This document shows, in pieces, positions 42,503 to 55,400 of a DNA stretch of 64,000 nucleotides. Both the position numbers and the translations under genes were made by a program. The stretch is from Petrosia ficiformis. Its lineage: Eukaryota; Porifera; Demospongiae; Haplosclerida; Petrosiidae. The DNA is taken from the NCBI GenBank assembly GCA_947044365.1, contig OX345646.1:2984827-3048826 (forward strand), written 5' to 3'. Positions within the stretch are counted from its first letter, which is position 1, and each line of letters opens with the position of its first letter. The notes beneath the pieces are model-generated. The model was given only the letters and a program-made list of their open reading frames with translations. It was not told where the DNA came from and did no database searches.

Positions 42503-43447
42503 TTAAAATTTCACTTTCCCATTTAGAACCTCCTTGTACAGATCTTCAGTTAGTGGGACATACATTTTCTGTACTGAATCAAGGATAAACAGTTCATCAG
42601 AAATAGCCCTGATATCATAACCTTCTTTACGATAATCAGTTTTCTGGAACTTGAATGTACCAGTAATTTGTGTGTTCTCCACTAAACGAATAAAACCAGG
42701 GATGGCATAAGCTGGTAGAAGTGGATATAGTTGTTTAGCTAACTGAGAGATGTTAATAGAGTCAGGTGTACCGACTATACAAGCCATCCCAATCCTTCCA
42801 TCAGCTCCTGGGATTTCAACTCCAAACACCACCACTTCTTTTTGATTAACCATATTAGCAATTGTGTTTTCCACTTCAGTTGTAGAGACATTTTCTCCTT
42901 TCCATCGAAACGTATCTCCAGCACGATCACAAAAATAAATAAATCCTTCCTCATCTATTCTGGCTAAATCTCCACTACGATAGTACTGATCGCCTTTTTT
43001 AAACACATTATGAAGTATCTTCTTAGTATTAGCTTCTTTATTTTTGTACCCATCAAATGCACCTATAACCTTATTTTTACTTATACGAGAAATCATTTCT
43101 CCATTTTCTCCCAATGGAACTTGAATACAACATCCGTTGCTATCTCTCACCACATCACCAGTTGCTAGATCAATCTTGATAATGTAACTTTTCATTAGAA
43201 AACCGAAAAGTATAGGCTTGTAACCAACAGCTCCAACTTTCCCAACCAAATTAATCAGAGCAAAATTGGACTCGGTTGCTCCATAGAACTCTACTATTCT
43301 TGGTATATTGAATCGTTTTTGAAACTGGCTCCAAATTTCGGGTCTCAGTCCATTACCTATCGCTTTGGAAATGGAGTGTTGAGTATCTGTTGGCTGAGGA
43401 GGTTGTAGTAGAACATATCGACATATCTCTCCAATGTAAACAAATAC
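42503..43447 (-). CDS. SLC27-like exon 5 (C-terminal)
   Basis: Acceptor 'catgtag' at 43448 opens '[20 protein letters not shown]' and continues through '[20 protein letters not shown]' to the stop at 42503. The coding frame thus begins well upstream of the first ATG in the exon (43249). It carries the ATP-binding '[20 protein letters not shown]' motif. Part of it (42975-43248) is copied in inverted orientation at 46133-46407. Confidence 0.93.
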   Translation of the reverse strand, partial: VFVYIGEICRYVLLQPPQPTDTQHSISKAIGNGLRPEIWSQFQKRFNIPRIVEFYGATESNFALINLVGKVGAVGYKPILFGFLMKSYIIKIDLATGDVVRDSNGCCIQVPLGENGEMISRISKNKVIGAFDGYKNKEANTKKILHNVFKKGDQYYRSGDLARIDEEGFIYFCDRAGDTFRWKGENVSTTEVENTIANMVNQKEVVVFGVEIPGADGRIGMACIVGTPDSINISQLAKQLYPLLPAYAIPGFIRLVENTQITGTFKFQKTDYRKEGYDIRAISDELFILDSVQKMYVPLTEDLYKEVLNGKVKF

Positions 43448-46400
43448 CTACATGTATTATAAAATAACACCATAAATAAACCAATAGTATAACACTAATT
43501 ATGGAATATAATAATTTTTACTTTGCCAATAAAACTATATAAATTTAAAAGATACTATGAATAAATCTATTTGATGTTAGAAGCTCAAATGATGATATAA
43601 ATGTGTGGTTTGTATAGTAGAAAACACAGACAAGTCTTAGACAACGGTTGTGTGTTCTCTTCCTAAAGACAAAATTTGGTGATTTAAATGCGGTGATTCA
43701 ACTACAAATACCATTTAAATTACTATGCTTCAGCAAATGTATCTATGAATATGGTTTATAATGCTTACACACCTATTTGTTGTCACCATCTAAGATTCTA
43801 AATAGTATAAATCATTCCTAATATATAGGTATATAATCTATATAGAATGGACAAGGGGAAGCATAATAACTATGGAGATTTACCATAGGCAATCTTCACT
43901 ATATTAAAGAAAACACTGCAACATGTAATTTTATATGAGGGCAATTTATATAATATTACAGTATTTACAAATCCATAATGATTCTTGTTTTCTAGTCACA
44001 CTTGTGGAAAAGGTTCAAATGCATTCATTTTAAAACATGGAAGAACATGTTGGGATATCAAAACCAAAACTGGACACAAATCAGATTGGGATGGTACAAC
44101 AAAATTAAAATAAACCTATGTAAGGTATGCCTCTTAACAGTTATCTACATTAAAGATATTGTATAAGGACACCTATAAGATCTTGTTAAGCATAAAAAGA
44201 CTAGCTAACAATAGGTACGATCCAGTTGGTTCAGAGCATCTGACAAAGTATCAGCCACTAGGGATGCTGGTCAAATCTCATCTGGTATATATATTTATTT
44301 AAAATCTTTTATAATATTTGTTATTCATTAAATTTTATTTTTCAAAAACATTTATACAACCAGTACAACTAAAAATGTCAGAAATCAAAGTTGTTTATCA
44401 GTAGACATGATAGGCTAAGTTATTAAAAACGTTAAGTTATTAATAATTTCTACTGATGGGTGGGGCGTCCTGTTGTAATTGATATCTGAACAATTTTTAG
44501 AGGGAGTTGTTCCGGCACTTTTAACAGATGTGTCTCATCAGCTGGTCTCTGCTGGCTGGAAACTGGAATAACAATTGTCAAGGAAATGCACTTTACCGCC
44601 GTTTCTCTTCAATCAACTTCCCTTTTTAAATTGGTATATATATGCTGTGTCTAGGATTTTTATGGCCTGTAGGGCCATCCCTATAATTGCTTTTCCTCGG
44701 GTTCGAACTACAAATGTACATGTGTATATATACATTTGTGTGAGTATGCATTGCATACATAGTTAACAAAGTTGCATCATTCCAGGGGACTCGGTCAATT
44801 AATAGGAGGTGGTAACGTGTGGTCGAGCTACAGACCAGCAGGAAAGAATGCGAAACTGGAACTAATACTAATGACCAGGGGCAGTGGAATATGGGTTGTC
44901 TGGGGACTATAGCTTCCCATTAATATCAGTGGAAGCGCTTAGAACCCAAATCAGTAGTTTTAAATGATTTTCTGGGTTTTTTTGGAAGTCTAGGCTCTTC
45001 TGAGTCTTTTCAACCTTCTTGGCTATACTAGCAAGTAGTAATGATACCACATGTATTATGATAGTATGACTATGATAGCACACAACTAGCAGCAACTGGT
45101 TCTGTTCATCCTTTTGAACTAATCAAGGCATTGACTATCAAATTAATAATAAATATTTTAATGAACTGCCCATGTAATTGTAAAATAAATGGCCACACTC
45201 ATCATGAAATTAAAGAGTAAGCAAATATATGCTAATACTTTAGCATCCCTGATGTCAATAGCATTATATAGCATTAAGTGGGCAATGTGTCCAGCCAAAT
45301 GCCGTGTTTTTATGGTCCATAGTGCCATCCCTATAATAGTTTTCCCATAGTTTTGAACTATATACGTATATATATAATTATATATTTGTGTCACTTGCAT
45401 GAGTATGTGTTGTATATGCAGTTAAGAAAGCTGTGTCATTCTGGGGGGCTTGGTTAATTAACAGGCGTGGCACATAAAAGAATGTGCATTCAAGCGACAG
45501 ACCAGCAGAAAGATTCAGGAATAATGTAAAATTGCAACTAAAACTTATAATCGTTGTATATAGCGAAGAAACATGCCAGAATCTTTGCCAAGTAAAGTAT
45601 AATAAGTTGTTGATTTTCTGACACAAAAAAGTCATCATTTAGAACCTTGAAGGAGTACTTCAATTTCCTCAAAAATCTGTGTACTTAGACTGCAATTACA
45701 TTTACTTCTTCAGGCCCAGTGTTTGAGTACACAGAATGGTAGAGACACTAGTGCCATCAGCAATGATACATAGTCATCGCAAAGCAATTATGAATACTTT
45801 TTTCTCAATATATCTTGTTTTATTCTACATTTGGCCAGACAATAGTTACTTCATGCAAACAATTACATGTACATGCAGTACTACTATATTACAATGAATG
45901 CTACATTTTATGAATAAGGGAAATTGAAAATATGCTGGTAGTCACTGGGAATCGAACCCAGGGGCACTAACTTCAGCCACTAATGTATGGGCTGTCAAAA
46001 TCCCATGTTTCCGGTTGACTCCTAACAAGGTTCTGATGGCACCTACATAGTGGCTGCCTGGCGTGCGACTGAAGCATTCACTACCACTTGTGCAGTTATA
46101 AATTTAACAGACACCTATAATATCAAAATAAATGGTTGGGAAAGTTGGAGCTGTTGGTTACAAGCCTATACTTTTCGGTTTTCTAATAAAAAGTTACATT
46201 ATCAAGATTGATCTAACAACTGGTGATGTGGTGAGAGATAGCAACGGATGTTGTATTCAAGTTCCATTGGGAGAAAATGGAGAAATGATTTCTCGTATAA
46301 GTAAAAATAAGGTTATAGGCGCATTTGATGGGTACAAAAATAAAGAAGCTAATACTAAGAAGATACTTCATAATGTGTTTGAAAAAGGCGATCAGTACTA

Positions 46401-49400
46401 TCGTAGTAATAGAATCAGTGGTTGTAAACCAAACCCCAAAAATCAAACATGTGGATGAAGAAATTATTTCTCTATGTACGGATGGTACAGAAAAATCTCT
46501 GATAAGCCTAATGATTGTTCTTCATGGATACAAAATTGATTGCCTTCCTATACAACTGAAACAGCCAAATAGAAACAAAAATGTTTGATCACAAATTTCT
46601 CACTCCAAGCAGACGACTTTTACAAACATGGTCACATAAAAGTATAATTACACATGTAAGTGTAGGGTTTTACACACATATCAAACTCACAGTACACTTG
46701 TACTTGATACAGTCGTTCCAAAACTGACTTGCTGAGAATTTTCTTCGAAGAGCAACAGTTGATCCAGTTAAAAGTGCTTGACCCATCGCAATTACTCCGC
46801 CATTTGAGTGATACAGTGGTAATGTATCATATACTATATCATCAGCAGTGACTGGAACCGTCAATTGGAATACAATTATAAAAGCGAAAAATCTGAAAAA
46901 ATAAAATAATAAATAATGTTTCATTTATATCCTTTTTCATTTGGTTACATACAGCTGTACAGGGTTGGGCAATTATTCATTTACATAGCCATCACAATTG
47001 ACTGTGTTCGTATTAAATGAATATCAAAATATTGCAAACTAAAGTTATGGATATCTAACTAATGCAATAGACTTCCTACACACTGTTGACTATGCTTTTA
47101 AGAGAGAAAAACAATAACAAAGCTAGTTTCAGTGTCCTGCTTGTAATAAGTATACATCATGCAATAATTGCAATTATCACATGAAGGACTAATGCAATAA
47201 TTATCCAAGCTAAACATAGTCTAGTCATATATGGATTATATATGTCTTAATTAGTGGGTGTGTCACATTAATAAAGAATGCTGGAGCTATCAGGAAGCAA
47301 CTTGCATAAACTGTATCTATTAATTGTTCTATCTGAAATACAATGATTAACTACACTAAGAGTGAACATCAAATAACCATGTACTGTAATGTAAATGTAA
47401 GTTGTTGAATTTCAGAAATGATCTTTTCAATCGATCACCATAAACATATTATAGAAATAATTATTTTTCTGTCACATAAAATAATTCTAGTTTTAAGATG
47501 GCGATCTAGTGGATACGGATTTCAATAATTAACAGTATTTCCTGTGTTATTTGTGATATTCATTACTCACACATACACGTTTTCCACCGCATGTTTGTTC
47601 TGTTTGCCATGCTGGGGTTGCAACCACAGATATTTCATTTCTGTTAATTATCACAGTTTATAATGCTAAAATGTATTGAAGTGCTTAGGTAAATATCGCT
47701 CTGTTCTAATACAATGTATGCCATCGAAATTTCACTATAAGGGAGTGAAGTTGACTGCCCACTGTTTGTTCAAACCATTTTGCCAAGATGTTGTCACAAA
47801 GAATGGGAATTCCACTGTTTGTAGAAGCATTTATGACTACAGTGAAAATACAAACGTAGCCTGAACTCTTTGTAGCTCTATTGAAGGTACGAATTAAGTG
47901 TCTAGTTTCAGACGTATGTGATCCATTACACTCGATGTACCTAAAAGTTCAATTTCCAGCTCTTTGTAATTTGATTTATAAGTATTGGATAGTTGCAAAA
48001 CTTTAGCTGAAAGAAGCTCTTCCCAAGATCTGTGTAAAGGAATAATTATCCTGTGTGCAGCTACAACACTTATTTTTAAAATTATAGTAACTTTTAAAAA
48101 GTTAGGATTACCAGGCTAGAGTGCCACCTTAAAAATGTGCCACCTGTACTTAGTAACAGCTGAATGCTTTGAAATTTGACAGCTTGATAACTAAAATGGT
48201 GTTATTAAATTTGGGTGTTTTGCCAGGAATCGGAGAATTAAATACTTTGGTATCAGAATCGCACATACAGTAGCTATGAAGTGAGAAGATGGCATTACAA
48301 CTTATTAGTACACCAAATAATTCGTCTAAAGTGTGGACATACAAATATCACTAGATTTCTGTGGCAATGCTGCAGAAAATGCAGACATTTAAAAACATGT
48401 CACATGAAAACACTAATAATGTAGGACCTGACCTCATGAACTGTATTCAGCAAAAGCCAAGAGATCAATATCTATTGTACATACATTTTTATATGTCTAA
48501 CATATAAAAATTGATAGTAACCATGGACCACTGTCAATCTGACCTGGACAGAGGCAAACTAGTTATACATTCAAGCCACCACAAACAGGACTGACATACA
48601 TGTACCAGCCATTATGATCCTTCAAGGGGATGATGCTCATTACATTACTAATATCCAACCTAATAATGCTGCCTCTGCATCTATGGAGGCAACAGGACAT
48701 GGCCAATCTCTTCACCGTTACAAACACCTGGTCAGCTCCCTCTGTAAGAAGTTGGGGTTCCCGAGCTACCGATACTCCCAGCTACAAAGAAGGCAGGGGG
48801 TACTGTAGCTGTTGGGAAGAAATACTTCGTCTCAAGTGTGGAATTACTTTGGTTCCAAGAAAGGTCTAAACGAAAAACCAAAGAATGATGAAATACCATA
48901 TATATGTATGTGAAAATAATGATGGTGTTTTTATTCGATGGTTTGGAGGTTTTTAGTTCAAACTGTCAAAATAAATTTGCCATAATTATGCTCATGTGCC
49001 TTCTAAAGTCTTTCATGATGAGAAGTATAGAACAATCAAATGATATCTTCCTTGGAATGTGTCCAACAAGTAGTAGACTCCATTTCTTAGTTCTTATCTT
49101 CATGTACATGTACTTCCAGGAACACCTATCTATTGTTTAGACGTGAAAAGTACACATGTACGTACATGCTCAGTCATGCCAACATAATGAAATTTAATTG
49201 TTAATTGACAAAATTTAAATTTGTTATTGCTCTGTGAACAGCAAGTTGTCAATATTTACATGTATACGGTAGCAGTTTGCCAACTTTGTCTGAAAGAAGT
49301 ATCATCAAAGGGAAGAAATAATCTTTTCTCACCTTCATAATCACCATCCTTCTAAATACGGTATTGTGAGAGATATTAATGATGGAAGGATTTAACAGCT

Positions 49401-52400
49401 GTTGTTACTCGCTGTATCATTAAAAGATATGCTATCTACAAACATAGTTAAGAACAGATTCAAGAACATGCTTTCTGTTTTTGATTCACGCTCTCATCTA
49501 CTATGTCGTAGTTTCTTCTCTTGTACAGCTATACCACGTACATTGTATACGTTTTACAGTCCACTAAAATAGAAGAGTGGAAACTTCATTCCTATCGATT
49601 ATTTGTAGGCAATATAATTATCATGTTTTAATTATATTGTATGATAAATTGTGATATCACCTAGCTCGTTATGGGTTTAATCATATACATGTAGTTGCTA
49701 CATGATTACAAAGAAACCCATAGCTTTAGAATACGTGTGTATTTAAAATGAATCTTGTGAATGTTTGTTTGTTAAACTGAGCAACTGTTCAATTTGTGAA
49801 AACCTACATTTACTTCCATTTATGCTATAAATTATACATGCATAATTATAATTACTATTAGTATTCATCATCACTCTGATCCTTATTAGTACATACCTGA
49901 TTTGTTTTATTGGAACTGCTTTTGGTAATCCAGTAGTACCAGATGTGTATATGTAACAAACGGTATCTAGTAAGAGAAAGAGAGACCAAAAACAGATATT
50001 GTAATTATGTTGTCCACTATGTAATCACTAGATACAGTTATTTTCTGTGTAAAGTCATTATAAACTGAATACTCCAATCTGGTACAGCACGTATAATATA
50101 AGCTTACATGTACATGTACTTTGAGCATGGAGTATAAGCATACAGCATAGATTGAAATTTTTAGTAGTAAAAATTTCATGGTTTGGTAATTTTTGTAAGA
50201 TGTATAAAATTTCGTGATTTCCTTTCATTTTTGCGAACAGTTATAATTACTATATAGTAATGTGGGTGAGAAGTCTATAATAATTATTAGCACTTTCATT
50301 TATTTAAGGTTATAATTTTACAACTTCATGCTCAGAGAGGAAGTACCACACCCACATAATAGAATGCTGAATTTCACTTTTGGTGGTATCACGCCCCAAG
50401 GTACTGTAGATTACAAGGGTATACCAATGTGGTGGCGGCATGTCAGCATTCTATTGTTCAAAATTTCCACGCTTTGTTGGATGTGGTCTAGTGGTGCTTT
50501 AATTCAAGTGTCTGACCTTTGATATTAGTTTAAAGTTAGCTTAGAGTACTTTTTAAAATAAATAAAGTACAAGAAGAGTAGAATAACATATAGTACATGC
50601 TGATGCATGTGTATATACTTGCTTCATAGCTTAGTCTACTCAGACAGAAAGGGATGTTGGGAAAAAGAATGAAAAAGCATTCATGGGTTTTGATGGGTTT
50701 GCAATAATTGGTAAGAAAGGTTGAGGTGAATGTTAGACTGCTCCAGTAGTTTGAGAAAATTGCAAATTGCCTGTATTCAGTTGCAATGAAGACTTTAATG
50801 AGATACTGAGTCACACCTAGCAATCAGTATAATAATCCATGGTGGGTGTGGTTGGAATAATTATTTTTAAAATTAATTAAAAAAACCCGAGTTATGAAAA
50901 TTACAAATTTATTTGACCATGAAACTTTTGAGCTGTACAATGCTAAAATTCCAGCAGCACATCAGTGGTTGCCATGGAAATTACTTACACACCATGGTAT
51001 GATACATGTACATATATAAATACATACATAATTAAATTATTATACGTACATGTACATGTAATAATTATTACATAATAATTATTGTATATAATTATAAAAT
51101 ACATAATTATTTTATATACTGTAACACATGTGTATGGTGAGTCATCTGTTTCAAAGTATTAATCAAATATTCTTATTATATCTCACACTACATATCAATA
51201 AATCGATCGCTCTATTCTACATGTATATGATTGAAAAAAAAGTTTCTCATTTTCTTATATATTAAACATATTGTACATCCATATGCTTTCAGGATGGCAG
51301 AAATTGAGAATGATGGAAATGATCAAGAGCAGCAGTAGGCAGGTTTATATTCAGCGTATCAGTATGCAACACACACACATATCGTAATATAGGGAAAGAC
51401 CATTATTAATAATAAATATTAATGCAATGATATCAATATACCTGTAAATCAGAGTGTTTGATAAGTTTTGCAGCTTGGGCCAAATTGGCTCAAAAATGGT
51501 TAGTATGTGCACCATTGAGAATACATCTTGAGCCAATTAACTAAGAGTTAAGGCTGTTAGTGACAACATAATCATAATTAACTGCGCCACTGGCCAAAAG
51601 AGGGAACTGTGCAGTGCCAAATAAGAAGCTCTTTGGGCCAATGGTGCTGTAAATATTTAGGACTCAAGCTACCAATATGGCTATATATTATAATTATATA
51701 CAATCATACATGCATATGATTTTTTTATCCACATAGGCTAGGCAAGACAAAAATATTTATATAATTCATACGTGTATATATTACAGTGAAACGGTTATAT
51801 CTATAAGATTCACACCTGAAGGTCAACGCTGAACAATTAATACAAAACAGAACACCAAAACATGTAAAAATCTAAACATGTCAAAGATCAATCTCCGTTT
51901 GGTGTTTCGTATCCTGTTATGTATTGTTTGTTTGGTGCTGATTAAAAGGAAAAATACAAGATTTAACTTAAAACAGAACAGGGTTTCATACAGGATTTCG
52001 ATAGGGAGGGGAAAGAATCAATCATGGGGGTCTGGAGGTATGCTCCCTGACAAATTGTTTTAAAAATTATGCTCTCTGAGGTTGCTTCTAGGCCTCAGAT
52101 ATTTTTGCATGTTGAAATTAATTTGGTCTCAATCCAGGAGGTGAAACTTAGGTTGGAGGCATGTACCCCCTCCTTACCCCTGCAGAACCTATAGCTACAT
52201 GTACTACCTTTTGAAGAAAGATTCTTCTCAACAAGATGAAGAGTATCAAGCATGGATTCAACTTTTGAATCAAATGATTGTCCATAACTAGTATTAGCAT
52301 TACCACAAGCACAGAAACACATGCTTTGTAGGTTCTCGTCCAGCTGATCATGAATATTACTAACTGCTTCTTCAAGAGAATTCTCATATATAAGAGCAAC

Positions 52401-55400
52401 ACACTCTGCAACAGTTATTGAATGATGAAGAGAGTTTTCACGCAGATTATAATTGATTAAGGCAACACCAATTCCTATCTTATTAGCTCCAAGTAAAATT
52501 CCAACATATTCAGGACAGTTTGTCATAAACAGTGCAACAGTGTCATTATGTTTCAAACCTAGCTTCAAAAATAGGTTTGCTACTTTGTTAGAATAGTTCT
52601 CCAGGTCCTGAAAACTCCATTTCTGGTCTTCAAATAAGATGGCTGTCTTTGTTGGATGACGGGAGAGAGTCTTAAAGAACAGTGATGACAGAGTTTCATT
52701 TTGGGCTTGATATCGTTTAAGAATTTTCACTAATTTTAACATTTTGACAATGATCCTATGATAAAAAAATAGATTGTAATAATTCAAGATAATAAAAATC
52801 CTAGAATATATTTGATCACAATTATTTGGAAGCAATTTTCAATCAAAATTAATGCTTGCATTTAAACATCTGCTATTGAGCTGTTTAGTACAGAAGCCAA
52901 TGAAATTTTGTACCCAGGAAGAACAATCATCAAATACTAATCAGAGTTTTGTATAGGGGCAACAATCAATCTTTTGAAAAGGGATGGGTAATAACGAGAA
53001 ATACATCATATGATTGGGAAAAAGTATCATGATTTGATACTACCTAAAAATGTTCATTGCACTGCCTTTCACTCCAAAAGGCTTGTATTGTGATGTTATT
53101 GTAAATGGGGGAGTGGTCTGCAAAGTAAGGGAACTCAAGTTAGAGGGAAATCTCCCTTCAACTTGATGTATGAAACCCTGCTAATTTGCTGAATAAACTT
53201 CCATCTGAACTTAATGCAAATGACATCAATGCGCAGTGATCAAACTGCAACTGGTAGTACTTCACAAACATCAAAGCCATGAAAAATTATATTCAGTGTC
53301 TCCAGGATGATGGTATTGGAATGAAGGAATGACCACTAAGCTGGACCTTCTGGAACCAGTTTGAAATATTCCTGTGAAGACAAACTTCATCTATCTAGTG
53401 AGACCATCCAAAAAATATCTAGTTGCCTTACCCAGAGGAAGAGGACATTTCATAGAGATAAGCCAGCTTTACAAATATCAGTAATAATGTAAGACCTCAT
53501 GAACTGCATTCAGCAGAAGCCAAGAGATCAACGTCTTTTGTACATACATTTTTATAGCTAACTGTAACATATAAAAATTGATAGTAACCATGGATCACTG
53601 TCAATCTGACTTGGACAGAGGTAAACTAGATATACATTCGACCCACCACAAACAGGACTGACATATGGACCAGCCATTATGATCCTTCAAGGAGATGTTA
53701 TTTAAACATTACATTACTAATATCCAACCTAATATTGCTACCTCTGCATCTATGGAGGTAGCATTATTAACAGCACATATCTTCACCATTATAAAGACCT
53801 GGTCAGCTCCCTCTGTAAGAGGTTGGAGTTCCTGAGCTGCTGATACTCCCAGCTACAAATAACGCAGGGGGGTAGTGTAGCTGTTAGGGAGAAATACTTC
53901 ATCTGAAGTGTGGACTTATTTTGGTATCAAGAAAGGTCTAAACGAAAACCAAAGAATCATGATATAGCAGATCACCAACTATGTATGAAAGAAGTATTGT
54001 CAAAGGTAGGAAATACTGGAATTTTGTTTTATCAGTTTTGTAGTCATCTTGCTAAATATACTCTTGTGAGGGATATTAATAGATGGTAAACTAAGACCAG
54101 CACCAGTACTACTCATAAACAGGCTACACTTACTAATAATTTAAAAGATGTGCATGGGATTACAAATACCATTGCAAACAGCAGGTTTGGTAGAATAGAT
54201 CAATGTCTTCTTACATATATTTTTATATGCCTGACATAAAACATTTACAGTGACAATGGGCTGTCGTTGATCTGATGTTGACAGAGGGCAAACAAAGCCA
54301 CCGAAACAAATAGCAAACTAGTTATTCATTCAACGCACCACAAACAGCACTGACATACATGGACCAGCCATTATGATCCTCCAAGGGGACGATGCATTAT
54401 ATTTTAACATTACATTACTAATATCCAACCTAATATTGCTGTCTCTGCATCTGTGGAGGCAGCATTATCAACGGGACATGGCTAAGCTCTTCTCTATTAT
54501 AAACACATGGTCAGCTCCTTCTGTAAGAGGTTGGGGTTCCTGAGCTGCCAACACCCCCAGCTACAAGTAAGGCCGGGGGTACTGTAGCTGTTGGGGATGC
54601 AGATCTAGAATTCAAAGAAATAATCAGTGCCCACATGGTACACACATTAAAAGTTTATGTTAGCTGTTGGGGATGCAGATCTAGAATTCAAAGAAATAAT
54701 CAGTGCCCACATGGTACACACATTAAAAGTTTATGTCAGCTGTTGGGGATGCAGATCTAGAATTCAAAGAAATAATCAGTGCCCACATGGTACACACATT
54801 AAAAGTTTATGTTAGCTGTTGGGGATGCAGATCTAGAATTCAAAGAAATAATCAGTGCCCACATGGTACACACATTAAAAGTTTATGTTAGCTGTTGGGG
54901 ATGCAGATCTAGAATTCAAAGAAATAATCAGTGCCCACATGGTACACACATCAAAAGTTTATGTAGTAAGTGAATATATCGTACAATCCCTTTGGTAATT
55001 ACTGCTTTTCCTATCATAGGACATAAAGGAGTCAAACAGCCAAAAGATGCTTTGCTCCATCTAGAATGAATCCATGAATAGCTTTTTTAATTCAGAAATT
55101 TCATCTCGTGTTAAGCCTTCATCGAAGAAATACCGACAATTTCTATCACAGTTCAACATTGAAGAGAAAACAGCAAAACAAGTGCAGGATAAAATATGAG
55201 ATTAATATCATGCTTTAATGAAAATCTGTAGCATGTTTGTTTGTACTCATTCATTTATTCTTGATTTTTTTATTCCTAAGGAACTATTTTATGCTAATCT
55301 AATTTACTCCATTATATTTGCTACTCTAATCCAATTGTTCCCTTTCTAATTATGGTCTCCAATACAATGAAATTGTTCCTTTATTGTACACACAAATGTC

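Noticed and set aside
45925..46000. Intact tRNA gene
   Set aside because: Only the T-arm/B-box is good; no anticodon arm and wrong A-B spacing.
46133..46458. Second SLC27 gene on the plus strand
   Set aside because: Only 275 bp of one exon are copied, with abrupt borders and no other exons.
54586..54965. CRISPR array
   Set aside because: Units are contiguous 76-bp repeats without distinct spacers, in an animal genome.
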